A stretch of DNA of 48,255 bases from Nocardiopsis salina YIM 90010 (GCF_000341025.1 NZ_ANBF01000182.1:1-48255), one strand, 5' to 3'. Counted from the stretch's first letter, positions 16,465-24,286 are shown. The notes: generated by a model from the sequence alone, not told the origin. Numbers and translations are program-made.

Positions 16465-17060
16465 AGGCGCACGTCCTTTGCTTGCAGGGCAGCCTGGGCG
16501 TCCCGTCCAGGACGGCTGTCCTCTTGGAGCTGGTCGCTCGGCTCCTGCAACGGCAGGGAGCGACGACCGAGACCGTCGATATGCGGGACGTGTCCCTGCC
16601 GCAAGTCGACCCCCGCTACCACGGCGCCCCCGAGGACAACCCGGCCCCCGCGGTAGGCGGCTTCCTCGCCAAGGTGCGGGCCGCAGACGCCATGGTGTGG
16701 GCCAGCCCCGTGTACCACAACTCCTACTCCGGGGCTTTGAAGAACGCCATCGACCACCTGTCCATCGCCGATGTCCGGGACAAGCCCCTGGCGCTGTGCG
16801 GGAACGGCGGGCGACGCGCCAGTGTCCAAGCCACCGACCACTTGCGGATCGTCGCGCGTTCCCTGCACGGGATCGCCGTACCACTCGGGGTCACTACGGC
16901 CAATGGCGACTACGCCCGTGAGGGCGACGATTTCCGGATCAGGGAAACCGAGGTGGTGCAGAGGTCAGCTGCCATGTGCGATCAGCTGCTTGACTACGTG
17001 GAGAAATTCAGGACCGCGCCGGAAGTGCCCACCAGGGCTCCAGCGGTGGGACGGACATGA
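16446..17060 (+). CDS. NADPH-dependent FMN reductase family protein (second copy)
   Basis: A 204-residue flavodoxin-fold protein: HVLCLQGSLGVPSRTAVLLE forms the phosphate loop (residues 9-28), and ASPVYHNSYSGALKNAIDHL near 85-104 is the hallmark segment of NAD(P)H-dependent FMN reductases. LALCGNGGRRASVQATDHL near 115 is also typical. It is only distantly similar to the copy at 9121, so it is not a recent duplication. The ATG lies inside the preceding gene, and its stop overlaps the next start by ATGA. Two such flavoproteins in one operon suggest two redox steps, or one reductase and one oxidative enzyme (inference). Confidence 0.85.
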   Translation: MVRSPVKAHVLCLQGSLGVPSRTAVLLELVARLLQRQGATTETVDMRDVSLPQVDPRYHGAPEDNPAPAVGGFLAKVRAADAMVWASPVYHNSYSGALKNAIDHLSIADVRDKPLALCGNGGRRASVQATDHLRIVARSLHGIAVPLGVTTANGDYAREGDDFRIRETEVVQRSAAMCDQLLDYVEKFRTAPEVPTRAPAVGRT

Positions 17061-17908
17061 GCACCCCGGAGGCTCCCCGCCAGTTAGCGGAATTCAGTAA
17101 CGAGGACGGCTTCCGCTTCGAGGGTCGAAGCTCGAGCAGTTCCGGGATCCGCGACCAGATCAAGATCCTGGACCTCAACAATGCGCGTCGCGGTGTCCGC
17201 TCGCTCAAGGAATGGGCGTTGTTCCGGCTCGCACCGGAATCCGGCCACCGCGCTCTGGACATAGGGGCGGGTACTGGAGAGGACACCGTCGCGCTCGCGG
17301 AACGAGTCGGACCAGGAGGGAGCGCGACCGGCGTTGAACCGGCCAATGGTTTGCGGAAGGAAGCACGGCGACGCGCCGGCGACCGTCACCCCGGGGTCGA
17401 GTTCGTGGACGGGGACACCCGGACCCTGCCCTACGGCGAAGGTCACTTCGACGTTATCCGCTGCGAACGGGTTTTACAGCACATCGCCAATCCGGAGGAA
17501 GCGGTTCGGGAAATGGTCCGTGTCTTGAGGCCCGGCGGGCGAATCGTGCTCATCGACACAGACTGGTCGACCTCCACCCTTCACCCGGGCCGCCCCGATC
17601 TTGTACGCCGGGTTCTCGGCGCTCTCAGCGCTCCGCTGGCAAATCCCGAGTCGGGGCGACAGCTGAGGGGGCTCCTGGTCCGGGCCGGCATCGAAATCTC
17701 CGATGTGCACGCGTCTACCTGGATCGATGACGGGGACGCGGGTCTGCGCGGCACTGCCGCGGCAATCCCCGAGCGTGCGCTGAAGGCTGGTGCCATCACA
17801 CGGGAGGAGGCAGACCAGCTCTCCCGCGAGTTCTCGGAGTCGTCCCGGGCGGGGACGTTCTTTCGTTCCACCACCATGTTCGCGGTCTGCGGAGTCCGCC
17901 GAACCTGA
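17057..17908 (+). CDS. Class I SAM-dependent methyltransferase, last gene of the operon
   Basis: A 283-residue methyltransferase. The N-terminal 65 residues are polar, with a Ser-rich stretch. Motif I is ALDIGAGTGEDTVALAERVG (residues about 66-85), motif III is EGHFDVIRCERVLQHI, and RVLRPGGRIVLIDTDWST follows near 155. The IDTDW block and C-terminal layout resemble UbiE/ArsM-like methyltransferases. A TTA codon for Leu140 (17474-17476) would need the rare leucyl-tRNA encoded by bldA in streptomycete relatives, a common mark of genes expressed late in development. It starts by ATGA overlap and ends 21 bases before a strong terminator. Confidence 0.8.
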   Translation: MSTPEAPRQLAEFSNEDGFRFEGRSSSSSGIRDQIKILDLNNARRGVRSLKEWALFRLAPESGHRALDIGAGTGEDTVALAERVGPGGSATGVEPANGLRKEARRRAGDRHPGVEFVDGDTRTLPYGEGHFDVIRCERVLQHIANPEEAVREMVRVLRPGGRIVLIDTDWSTSTLHPGRPDLVRRVLGALSAPLANPESGRQLRGLLVRAGIEISDVHASTWIDDGDAGLRGTAAAIPERALKAGAITREEADQLSREFSESSRAGTFFRSTTMFAVCGVRRT

Positions 17909-17929
17909 GGATGACCCGGCCTCGTCGGG

Positions 17930-17963
17930 GCCGGCGTTCGGGCGGCCCCGCCCGAACGCCGGC
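17930..17963 (+). terminator. Strong terminator ending the RiPP-like operon
   Basis: A perfect 15-bp inverted repeat (17930-17944 with 17949-17963) and a 4-base loop, 21 bases after the last stop. There is no T tract, as is common in actinomycetes. Confidence 0.8.
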
Positions 17964-18612
17964 ACTGCGACGAGCGATCAACCCAGCGCCATCGGGACCC
18001 TCGCAGCCCCGGTGACGACCGCGCGCTCCAATGTTGCCCCGGATCAGCTGTTGCAGGCCGAACCTGTTTGGCGAACACCGATTACCTGTTGTGCGGCGCG
18101 CCAGTGGCACTCTCTCGGAGTTCTCATCAGTCGATAGGAGCCCCAGTTGTCGCATCACCGTCGCGCAGGTGACCGACGACCCGTGTGAGCACCTCGGTGG
18201 CGGCCGACAGCTGCGTTTTATCGACTGTGTCCAAGGCCTTGCACAGCAGGGCGGCGCGCAGGATATTACACCCGCACCGGCGCCGGCCCGCGCGCGGCCC
18301 TGCTTCCCACCCCGAGGAGGCCTTCGCCGAGCTGACCCGCAGCAGCGCGCCTAGCCCGCCTCGATCGTCGACGGTGTCCGGCCGTGCCTCGTCGCAGGCG
18401 CTCCCGATCCGGTAGAGGCGGCCGCGACACGGACTCGGAGGAGAGCGGCGCCGACGAGCCCATGGTGCAGAACGTCATCGCCGACCCCTGCGGGCCGCGG
18501 CGTTCCCACGCGCTCCAGGCCGTAGCCTTCGGGGCGAGCCGCGCGATGCCGCGTCAGCGGAGGAACGGCAGGGATGACGGGACGACCGGGGCGTTCAGCG
18601 GCGCTCGCATGG
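17964..18612. other. Intergenic region without a convincing gene
   Basis: About 650 bases between the operon terminator and the convergent reductase gene. Stop codons break all frames, or the frames have no start, ribosome binding site or domain. Codon bias is absent. It may contain gene remnants too decayed to name. Confidence 0.5.
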
Positions 18613-19653
18613 TCAGGGGCTCGATCGCCGGTACTCCCCCGGTTCCGGAACCCGCTCCCCCTCCGGCACCGGCCCCGGCGCGGTCCCGCCGCCGAACGGG
18701 GAACCGCCCAACGCCTCACGCCCGTGCGGGATCAGCCACTGGCGCGGGTCCGGGCCCGCCGCCACGATCCGGGTCGGGTTGATGCCCTCGTGGACCCAGT
18801 AGTAGTGCACCCGGATGTGGTCGAACTGGGTGGTGTCACCGAACCCGGGTGTCTGGAACAGGTCTCGCGCGTAGGCCCACAGCGCCGGGTACTCGATGAG
18901 CTTGCGGATGTTGCACTTGAAGTGGCCGTGGTAGGCGGCGTCGAACCGGACCAGGGTCACGAACAATCGGATGTCGGCCATGGTGATGTGGTCGCCGACC
19001 AGGTAGCGCCGGTCGGTGAGGCGTTCTTCGAGCTCGTCGAGGCGGGTGAAGAGCCGGGTGACCGCGCGGTCGTAGCGTTCCTGGTCGGGGGCGAACCCGG
19101 AACGGTAGACGCCGTTGTTGATGTCGCGGTAGACCCACGCGCCGATCTCCTCGATCTCGTCGCGCAGGGGTACCGGGTACAGGTCGGGGGCGCCCTCGCG
19201 GGTGAGCCTGTCCCACTCGGTGGCCATGTCCAGGGCGAAGCGGTTGTAGTCGTTGGTGACAAGGTGGCCGGTGGGCACGTCGACCAGCCCCGGAACGCTG
19301 ACTCCCCCGTCGTAGTCGGGGTCGCGGGCCAGGTAAGCCTCGCGCAGCGCGTGGATGCCCAGCACAGGGTCGCGGTCGCCGGGGCTGCCGGTGTCCTCGG
19401 TGAAGACCCAGTGCGGGTCGCCGTCGATGATCTCCTGCTTGGGGTCGGTCACCGTGAGGGAGATCGTGTTCTCCAGGCCCATGAGGCGGCGGGTGATGAC
19501 CGTGCGGTGCGCCCAGGGGCAGGCGCGGTTGATGACGAGGCGGTACCGCCCGGGCTCCGCCGTGCGTTCGAACCGTCCGTCGGCGGTGACGCGGTCGTCG
19601 AACGCCGCCGATTCGCGCTTGATCTCCTCGGTCGGGATCCGGTTGGCGCGCAC
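18613..19653 (-). CDS. Glutathionyl-hydroquinone reductase-like (Xi-class GST) protein
   Basis: A 346-residue protein matching the YqjG/EcM4 family, which reductively removes a thiol adduct from hydroquinones. Seen: RLVINRACPWAHRTVITRRL, holding the catalytic Cys45 of the CPWAHR motif; VPGLVDVPTGHLVTNDY for the thioredoxin-like half; and a C-terminal helical half with YLVGDHITMADIRLFVTLVRFD and HFKCNIRKLIEYPALWAY. Actinomycetes usually make mycothiol and not glutathione, so the thiol partner is probably not glutathione (inference). The start is taken at GTG 19653; in-frame sequence continues upstream without a better start, so a somewhat longer N-terminus is possible. The last 35 residues are Pro/Gly-rich. 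Confidence 0.8.
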   Translation of the reverse strand: MRANRIPTEEIKRESAAFDDRVTADGRFERTAEPGRYRLVINRACPWAHRTVITRRLMGLENTISLTVTDPKQEIIDGDPHWVFTEDTGSPGDRDPVLGIHALREAYLARDPDYDGGVSVPGLVDVPTGHLVTNDYNRFALDMATEWDRLTREGAPDLYPVPLRDEIEEIGAWVYRDINNGVYRSGFAPDQERYDRAVTRLFTRLDELEERLTDRRYLVGDHITMADIRLFVTLVRFDAAYHGHFKCNIRKLIEYPALWAYARDLFQTPGFGDTTQFDHIRVHYYWVHEGINPTRIVAAGPDPRQWLIPHGREALGGSPFGGGTAPGPVPEGERVPEPGEYRRSSP

Positions 19654-19905
19654 GGTCTGCCCCCATTTCTCGCGTTGCTTCGCGGCCGGTGGTCCGCCGT
19701 CGGTGGATCGTCTCCGGCGGACCGCTGCCGGTGGTCCTGCCCTGCGCGGCCGCGTTTGTCACCGGGGGCGCTGCGACCAGTGGCACGGCGGCACAGCGTT
19801 CCCCTGACAGCTTCCCAGACGGGCTTCCCGGATAGGCGGTGGTCTCGGGGGAAGAACCGCAGTACGGGAACCGAGGGACACGCCCCGAACCGTGGAGGAG
19901 CTGCG

Positions 19906-21189
19906 ATGAGCGCCGTCAAGAACATCGACACCACCTGCGTGATCGTGGGCGGCGGTCCTGCCGGGATGATCGCCGGGCTCCTGCTCGCGCGGGCGGGTGT
20001 GGAGGTGACCGTGCTGGAGAAGCACGCCGACTTCCTCCGCGACTTCCGTGGGGACACCGTGCACCCGTCCACCCTGCGGCTGCTCGACGAGCTCGGGTTG
20101 GCGGAACGTTTCGCAGCATTGCCGCAGACGCGGTTGGAGCATGTGGCCTTCCCCGTCGACGGCGGTTCCGTGACCATCGCCGACTTCACCCGGCTGCACA
20201 CGCCGCACCCCTACATCGCGATGGTGCCGCAGTGGGATCTGCTCGATCTGCTCGCCGACGCCGCACACCGGGAACCCACGTTCACGCTCCGCATGAACAC
20301 CCGCGCGACCGGCCTCCTGCGTGAGGGCGAGCGCGTGGTAGGCGTCGAGTACGAGGGGGCGGACGGGCCGGGGCAGATCCGCGCAGACCTGACCCTGGCC
20401 TGTGACGGGCGTCGTTCCCTGCTGCGCGATCTCACCGGGCTGGATTCGAAGGACTTCCCGCTGGACGTGGACGCGTGGTGGTTCCGACTGCCCGGGAGCG
20501 GGCCGGAGGAGCTCGCCCTGTCCCCCAGGGCCGGCGCCCGGCGCTTCATGGTGGTCTTTCCCCGCGAAGGGTATCTGCAGATCGCCTACATCGGCCCGAA
20601 GGGGACCGACGCCGAGCTGCGGGAACGGGGTGTCTCCGCCTTCCGCCGGGACATCGGCGAACTCGCACCCGAGCTCGCCGAACGCACCGACGCCCTGACG
20701 TCGATGGACGAGGTCAAGCACCTGGACGTACGCATGGACCGGCTGCGCCGTTGGCACTCCGACGGGCTGCTGTGTATCGGCGACGCAGCCCACGCGATGT
20801 CCCCCGTCGGTGGTGTGGGCATCAACCTCGCCGTGCAGGATGCGGTGGCCGCCGCGACCCTGCTCGCCGGCCCGCTCCGCCGGGGTCGGCCCACCCCCGC
20901 GCAACTGGCCAGGGTTCGTCGGCGGCGGTTGCTCCCGACGATGCTCGTGCAGGCGCTGCAACGCGGCATCCACCGCAACGTGGTGACGCCGATCCTCGAG
21001 GGTCAGCGAGCGGGCCCGCCCAAGCCGATCATCGCGGCGCTGCGCCGCTTCCCCGCGCTCACGCGCGTGCCCGCCCATCTCGTCGGCCTGGGGCTGCGGC
21101 CGGAGCATGCGCCCGAGTTCGCGAGGAGGGCGCCGCAGGATCCGCGGAACTCACGACCGGCCTCGTCCGGGAGCTCGGGCCCGGCCTGA
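19906..21189 (+). CDS. FAD-dependent aromatic-ring monooxygenase family protein
   Basis: A 427-residue flavoprotein of the PHBH/UbiH-type family. Seen: VIVGGGPAGMIAGLLLARAG (FAD dinucleotide fold, residues 12-31), LEKHADFLRDFRGDTVHPST with the Arg-Gly-Asp segment of this group, the second FAD motif LACDGRRSLLRDLTGL near 165, and the third, GLLCIGDAAHAMSPVGGVGI near 286. These enzymes use NAD(P)H and O2 to hydroxylate aromatic substrates. A GGAGGAG site precedes the ATG. It is divergent from the hydroquinone reductase-like gene with 250 bases between, a plausible pairing for aromatic/quinone metabolism. The C-terminal 25 residues are Ser/Pro-rich. Confidence 0.85.
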   Translation: MSAVKNIDTTCVIVGGGPAGMIAGLLLARAGVEVTVLEKHADFLRDFRGDTVHPSTLRLLDELGLAERFAALPQTRLEHVAFPVDGGSVTIADFTRLHTPHPYIAMVPQWDLLDLLADAAHREPTFTLRMNTRATGLLREGERVVGVEYEGADGPGQIRADLTLACDGRRSLLRDLTGLDSKDFPLDVDAWWFRLPGSGPEELALSPRAGARRFMVVFPREGYLQIAYIGPKGTDAELRERGVSAFRRDIGELAPELAERTDALTSMDEVKHLDVRMDRLRRWHSDGLLCIGDAAHAMSPVGGVGINLAVQDAVAAATLLAGPLRRGRPTPAQLARVRRRRLLPTMLVQALQRGIHRNVVTPILEGQRAGPPKPIIAALRRFPALTRVPAHLVGLGLRPEHAPEFARRAPQDPRNSRPASSGSSGPA

Positions 21190-21252
21190 CCTCGGTACCA
21201 GTGGTGGACCTTTTCCTGCTCTGTTGTCTCGGGACCTGAATCCGGATCAGAG

Positions 21253-21396
21253 TCAGGGCAGCTGCTCTCGCTCAGCTGCTGCGCATTCGCTCCGGTTCTG
21301 AAGACGTATGCGGTCGACCTCGTCGGAGAACTCCTGCTCGTCGGGGGTCAGGGGCAGGTCGGCGGCGGGGTCGTCGGCGCTGTAGGTGCGGACCAT
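21253..21396 (-). CDS. Small hypothetical protein, 47 residues
   Basis: A 47-residue acidic open frame starting MVRTYSADDPAADLPLTPDE, preceded by GAGGAG at a normal distance before the ATG at 21396, with GC-rich third positions through most of its length. No Cys pairs, membrane span or known motif. It lies downstream, on the same strand, of the two small hypothetical genes at 21568-22202, separated by about 170 bases that include an inverted repeat. The function is unknown. Confidence 0.5.
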   Translation of the reverse strand: MVRTYSADDPAADLPLTPDEQEFSDEVDRIRLQNRSECAAAEREQLP

Positions 21397-21453
21397 GGGT
21401 GCTCCTCAAGCTGGGAATGCGAGCGCGGGTGTGCTGTGCAGCCCTGTGGCTGT

Positions 21454-21512
21454 GGCGCGGCCGGGCGGGGAGCCCCGTTATCTGGGGAGACAGGGCGTTA
21501 CCCGGCCGCGCC
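21454..21512. terminator. Inverted repeat, possible terminator
   Basis: A perfect 12-bp inverted repeat (21454-21465 with 21501-21512) enclosing 35 bases that can themselves fold (GGGGAG/CCCCG). It lies between the minus-strand genes at 21568 and 21396 and may end transcription of the former, or be a processed leader of the latter. Confidence 0.4.
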
Positions 21513-21567
21513 GGTCTCTTCTTGTTAGGGACGAAATCGGCTCCTGGTCCCGGCATCACGTTCGGAG

Positions 21568-21915
21568 TCAGGTTGCGACCGGACCACCGATCTGGCGCCC
21601 GGGGTTGCGCAGCCGCCGTTCGAGCTCGTCGGGTGTGCGCTCCATGAGGGTCGGGGTGACGCCGTTGATGCGTGCGGTGGCCATCCACCAGTTGGGCGTG
21701 CGCCAGATGCACCAGCGATGCCCGTAGGTGCGTCGCAGGTGGGCCAGGTCCGGATCGGGTTCTGAGTCAGGCTTCGAAGCCGTAACCAGGTCCGGATCCA
21801 TATCCGGCGTCGGACCAGGGCCCGGATCCAGATCCTTGTTCGGGCTCGGATTCGGGTTCCGACGCGGGCTCGGGATCGGGCCAGGGTTCGTGGGAGGAAC
21901 GGAGGCGTTCTTCAC
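21568..21915 (-). CDS. Small hypothetical protein with Pro/Asp-rich N-terminus
   Basis: A 115-residue protein in two parts. Residues 1-55 are low complexity, rich in Pro, Asp, Asn and Gly, encoded by near-repeats of a GGATCC-containing unit. Residues about 58-110 form a compact domain, HLRRTYGHRWCIWRTPNWWM followed by a short strand region and PDELERRLRNPGRQ. That domain, with its Trp-rich strand and final helix, resembles small proteins often found near XRE regulator genes of actinomycetes; I know no function. The start overlaps the stop of the upstream gene (ATGA). Confidence 0.6.
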   Translation of the reverse strand: MKNASVPPTNPGPIPSPRRNPNPSPNKDLDPGPGPTPDMDPDLVTASKPDSEPDPDLAHLRRTYGHRWCIWRTPNWWMATARINGVTPTLMERTPDELERRLRNPGRQIGGPVAT

Positions 21916-22202
21916 ATCGCCTCCCCGGTGCGCGCATCACGCGCGAACGGACCGGCCGCCCGAAAGTTCTGAGCGAGCAGGTTCTGGACGAACTGATGCA
22001 AGGCCACCCCGGCCAAGCGGGTGAGGTCCTCGGGTTGGAAGGCGTAGCACCGCACCCGATGGGCGCGCCTCGCGCGGACGACGCGGGTGGTGCGCCCCAG
22101 GTGCGTAGTGCGCCCGGAGCGCGTTGTGTGCGGCCGGTTTCCGATGGTCGGCCAGGTCGGTGAGGTCGATCGGTTCCGCAGGTTGCGTGGGTCGCGCTCC
22201 AT
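21912..22202 (-). CDS. Small hypothetical protein, 96 residues
   Basis: A 96-residue basic protein. Its N-terminal half is Arg/Thr-rich and its C-terminal part reads EDLTRLAGVALHQFVQNLLA, a likely helix. The ATG at 22202 is chosen because TGGAGGTG lies 6-7 bases upstream; the longer frame to 22319 has no such site. It is translationally coupled to the gene at 21568 and is divergent from the XRE regulator at 22408, a layout typical of actinomycete XRE loci. The function is unknown. Confidence 0.55.
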   Translation of the reverse strand: MERDPRNLRNRSTSPTWPTIGNRPHTTRSGRTTHLGRTTRVVRARRAHRVRCYAFQPEDLTRLAGVALHQFVQNLLAQNFRAAGPFARDARTGEAM

Positions 22203-22290
22203 GGCGCACACCTCCAGAGAAGAAGCCGGTTGGAAGGTCCGGCGGGAATGTGTACACCCACAAGAACATGAAATCTTCAGAGTTACAAGC

Positions 22291-22307
22291 GATTCAGATT
22301 TTGAATC
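22291..22307. promoter_or_regulatory. Inverted repeat in the divergent promoter region
   Basis: GATTCA-5-TGAATC, a perfect 6-bp inverted repeat in an AT-rich stretch (22265-22345) between divergent small genes and the XRE regulator. It is a candidate operator for that regulator. Confidence 0.35.
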
Positions 22308-22407
22308 ACCACCTACCATGAGGATTTCATATATTCTGTGTTCGGATGCCCGAATCGGCTGACAGCCGTAACATCCTGAGTGACCCCGTCACAGCAGGAG
22401 AGCACTC

Positions 22408-23259
22408 ATGCCCGACACCCCTCGAAGTCTCAGCGTGCGGCGCCGCAGGCTCTCCGAAGAGCTGCGGGCCTTGCGCAACGACGCAGGGATGACACTTGAG
22501 GCCGCAGCAGCGGCCACCGAGTGGAGCGTTGGCAAGGTCTCCAACATCGAGACCGGTGTTCGCCTCCGGCCTTCCGTGGTCGAAGTGCGGGCCCTCCTGG
22601 ACGTCTATGGCCTCACCGATGAGCATCGACGCGAAGCTCTGATCGCCATCACACGCCAGGCCGGCAAGAAGGGCTGGTGGACCAAGTACAGCGACGTCTT
22701 CCCCGACGAGTTCCCGGTGCTCGAATCGGAAGCCACTGCGATCAGCACCTACGAGCCGATGGTCATCCCGGGGCTCCTCCAGACCCCGGCCTACGTCGAG
22801 CTCCTGACCAAGTCGGCCAACCTCGTCCGCGACCCGATCGACATCCAGCGTGTGGTCGACGCTCGTCGCCGCAGACAGGAGCTCCTCTCCGGAGCGGACC
22901 GGCCGGAACTGTGGGCCATCATCGATGCCGGAGCCATCGAACGCCTTCGAGCCGCCCCGGACGTATGCCGCGAACAGGCCGCTCACATTGCGGACCTGGC
23001 AGACAGAGGAGACGGCGTCACCGTTCAGATCGTTCCGTTCAGCGCAGGCATTCACGTCGGCGCCAAGGGTTCCTTCGTTCTGATGGACTTCGCCGCAGCC
23101 GACTCGGTCACCTACCTGGAAATGGACCAGGACGGCCTGTTCCTGGAGTCGGCGGACGAGACAACGCGTTACCGGAACCTGTTCAACCACCTCGTGAGCC
23201 GCTCACTCGGTGTGGACGAGAGCGTCGCCTACCTGCGCGACGCCGCCAAGAAACCCTGA
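22408..23259 (+). CDS. XRE-family regulator with DUF5753 domain
   Basis: A 283-residue DNA-binding protein. Residues about 15-70 form an XRE helix-turn-helix (LRALRNDAGMTLEAAAAATE, then WSVGKVSNIETGVR). Residues about 100-275 are DUF5753: EATAISTYEPMVIPGLLQT, the RRRRQELLSGADRPELWAII segment, and VTVQIVPFSAGIHVGAKGSF. Proteins of this WhiJ/AbaA-like type pair with a DUF397 gene downstream and affect development and antibiotic production in Streptomyces (family knowledge). The DUF397 gene starts 12 bases after the stop. GGAG lies 10 bases before the ATG. Confidence 0.9.
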   Translation: MPDTPRSLSVRRRRLSEELRALRNDAGMTLEAAAAATEWSVGKVSNIETGVRLRPSVVEVRALLDVYGLTDEHRREALIAITRQAGKKGWWTKYSDVFPDEFPVLESEATAISTYEPMVIPGLLQTPAYVELLTKSANLVRDPIDIQRVVDARRRRQELLSGADRPELWAIIDAGAIERLRAAPDVCREQAAHIADLADRGDGVTVQIVPFSAGIHVGAKGSFVLMDFAAADSVTYLEMDQDGLFLESADETTRYRNLFNHLVSRSLGVDESVAYLRDAAKKP

Positions 23260-23271
23260 AAGAAGCAGCCG

Positions 23272-23451
23272 ATGCTCATCCCCGACGACCTCGACTTCCG
23301 GACATCCAGCTACAGCGACCGGAGCAACTGCGTGGCCTTCGCTGACGCCCACGGCAGCGCCGTCATCCGCGACTCCCAGCACCCGGACCGCGAGCACCTC
23401 CCCTTCGCCGCGTCGGAGTGGGTGGCGTTCCTCCGCACCGCGAACGCGTAG
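23272..23451 (+). CDS. DUF397 domain protein
   Basis: A 59-residue DUF397 protein: FRTSSYSDRSNCVAFAD, then SAVIRDSQHPDREHLPFAAS and EWVAFLRTANA. This is the usual small partner of DUF5753 regulators, proposed to modulate their DNA binding. It is encoded 12 bases behind the regulator and followed by a stem-loop. Confidence 0.85.
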   Translation: MLIPDDLDFRTSSYSDRSNCVAFADAHGSAVIRDSQHPDREHLPFAASEWVAFLRTANA

Positions 23452-23463
23452 AGACCGACGCAC

Positions 23464-23494
23464 GAGGGCCCTCGGCACGAGGCAGAGGGCCCTC
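23464..23494 (+). terminator. Terminator of the XRE-DUF397 operon
   Basis: Two copies of the self-complementary GAGGGCCCTC at 23464-23473 and 23485-23494 form a 10-bp stem. A very similar structure follows the decayed DUF397 copy at 23836. Confidence 0.6.
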
Positions 23495-23639
23495 AAGTAC
23501 ATACCGGGAACCGTCAGCCTCCGCGTTGCCACCGAGAGCGCGCCACTCGCCGACGTGCGCGCCACGACGTAGCTCGCCGCACGACTGCATGGCCGACTAT
23601 GGCCACGCAATGAACGCCGGCAACGGGTAAGTCACCTGC

Positions 23640-23812
23640 ATGGAGCAACTGACGTTCCGCAAGTTCAGCTACTCCAGCACCACAGGCCAGAACTGCGTCG
23701 CCTTCGCTGACGCGCACGGCGGCGCCCATCCGCGACTCCCAATACCCCGATCGCGAACACGTCCCCTTCACCGCCGCCGAGTGCGTGGCCTTCCTGCCGC
23801 ACGGACGTGTAG
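23640..23812 (+). pseudogene. Decayed tandem copy of the DUF397 gene
   Basis: Starting at ATG 23640 the frame gives FRKFSYSSTTGQNCVAFADA, clearly parallel to the intact gene at 23272. After GGA at about 23726 the homologous sequence (IRDSQYPDREHVPFTAAECV) continues in another frame, as though two bases were lost where the intact gene has a Val codon. The original stop is also out of frame. The copy and its following stem-loop repeat the layout of 23272-23494, so this is a tandem duplication of gene plus terminator in which the second copy has decayed. Confidence 0.75.
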
Positions 23813-23835
23813 GACGCAGGAAAACAAGCATGCGG

Positions 23836-23868
23836 CAAGGGCCCTCGGCACGAATCAGAGGGCCCTTG
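23836..23868 (+). terminator. Terminator copy after the DUF397 pseudogene
   Basis: A 10-bp perfect stem (CAAGGGCCCT at 23836-23845 with AGGGCCCTTG at 23859-23868). The loop sequence CGGCACGA is shared with the terminator at 23464, showing a common origin. Confidence 0.55.
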
Positions 23869-24249
23869 GCGCATGACCACGCCGGACCCAAGACCCCTCT
23901 GACCGGCACTGATTTCTGATCTCGAACCTCTGAGCTCTGCAAGTGGCCACAGCTCGTCGGCTTCATCGACATGGGCGCGTATGGCCAGAGCCCGGCGGCC
24001 CAGCTACGTTCACAAGGCACATACCTCGCATCCACCCGTCAGTACGCATGCGCAGACACTTCACCCATAACCACCTGAAGTCACGCGATCACGGTGCGGC
24101 AAAAACGCGTCGCCGGCACTGCTCAGGAGCAGGTTCCTACACCCCCATCTGCCGGTCCCCCCGGAATTCAAAACATCTCAAAGAGGCGCAACCGGCGCAC
24201 AAGCCCTCAGGGGTGTCTGCAACCTCGCAATTTGCAGCAAGCCCGGAAC
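23869..24249. other. Intergenic region before the defence-like operon
   Basis: About 380 bases without a supportable gene; the open frame crossing it has no ribosome binding site or domain. Composition drops in GC towards 24230-24290, where the promoter of the operon at 24356 probably lies. Confidence 0.45.
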
Positions 24250-24286
24250 AATCCCTGAATTTGTGGAAATCCCGGAACTTGTGGCA
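24250..24286. repeat. Tandem 18-base repeats upstream of the defence-like operon
   Basis: Two consecutive units with an 18-base period, AATCCCTGAATTTGTGGA and AATCCCGGAACTTGTGGC, differ at three positions. They lie 70-105 bases before ATG 24356, so they could be operator sites for the HTH-type protein encoded there. Confidence 0.5.

Noticed and set aside
18574-19905. Long open frame on the plus strand upstream of the FAD monooxygenase
   Set aside because: It is antisense to the reductase gene and mirrors its codon structure; the monooxygenase starts at 19906 behind GGAGGAG.
21780-21890. Short direct repeats around GGATCC
   Set aside because: They lie inside the Pro/Asp-rich coding region and are explained by codon repetition.
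23464-23868. CRISPR-like repeats
   Set aside because: The repeated GGGCCC stems occur only twice and are terminators of duplicated genes.
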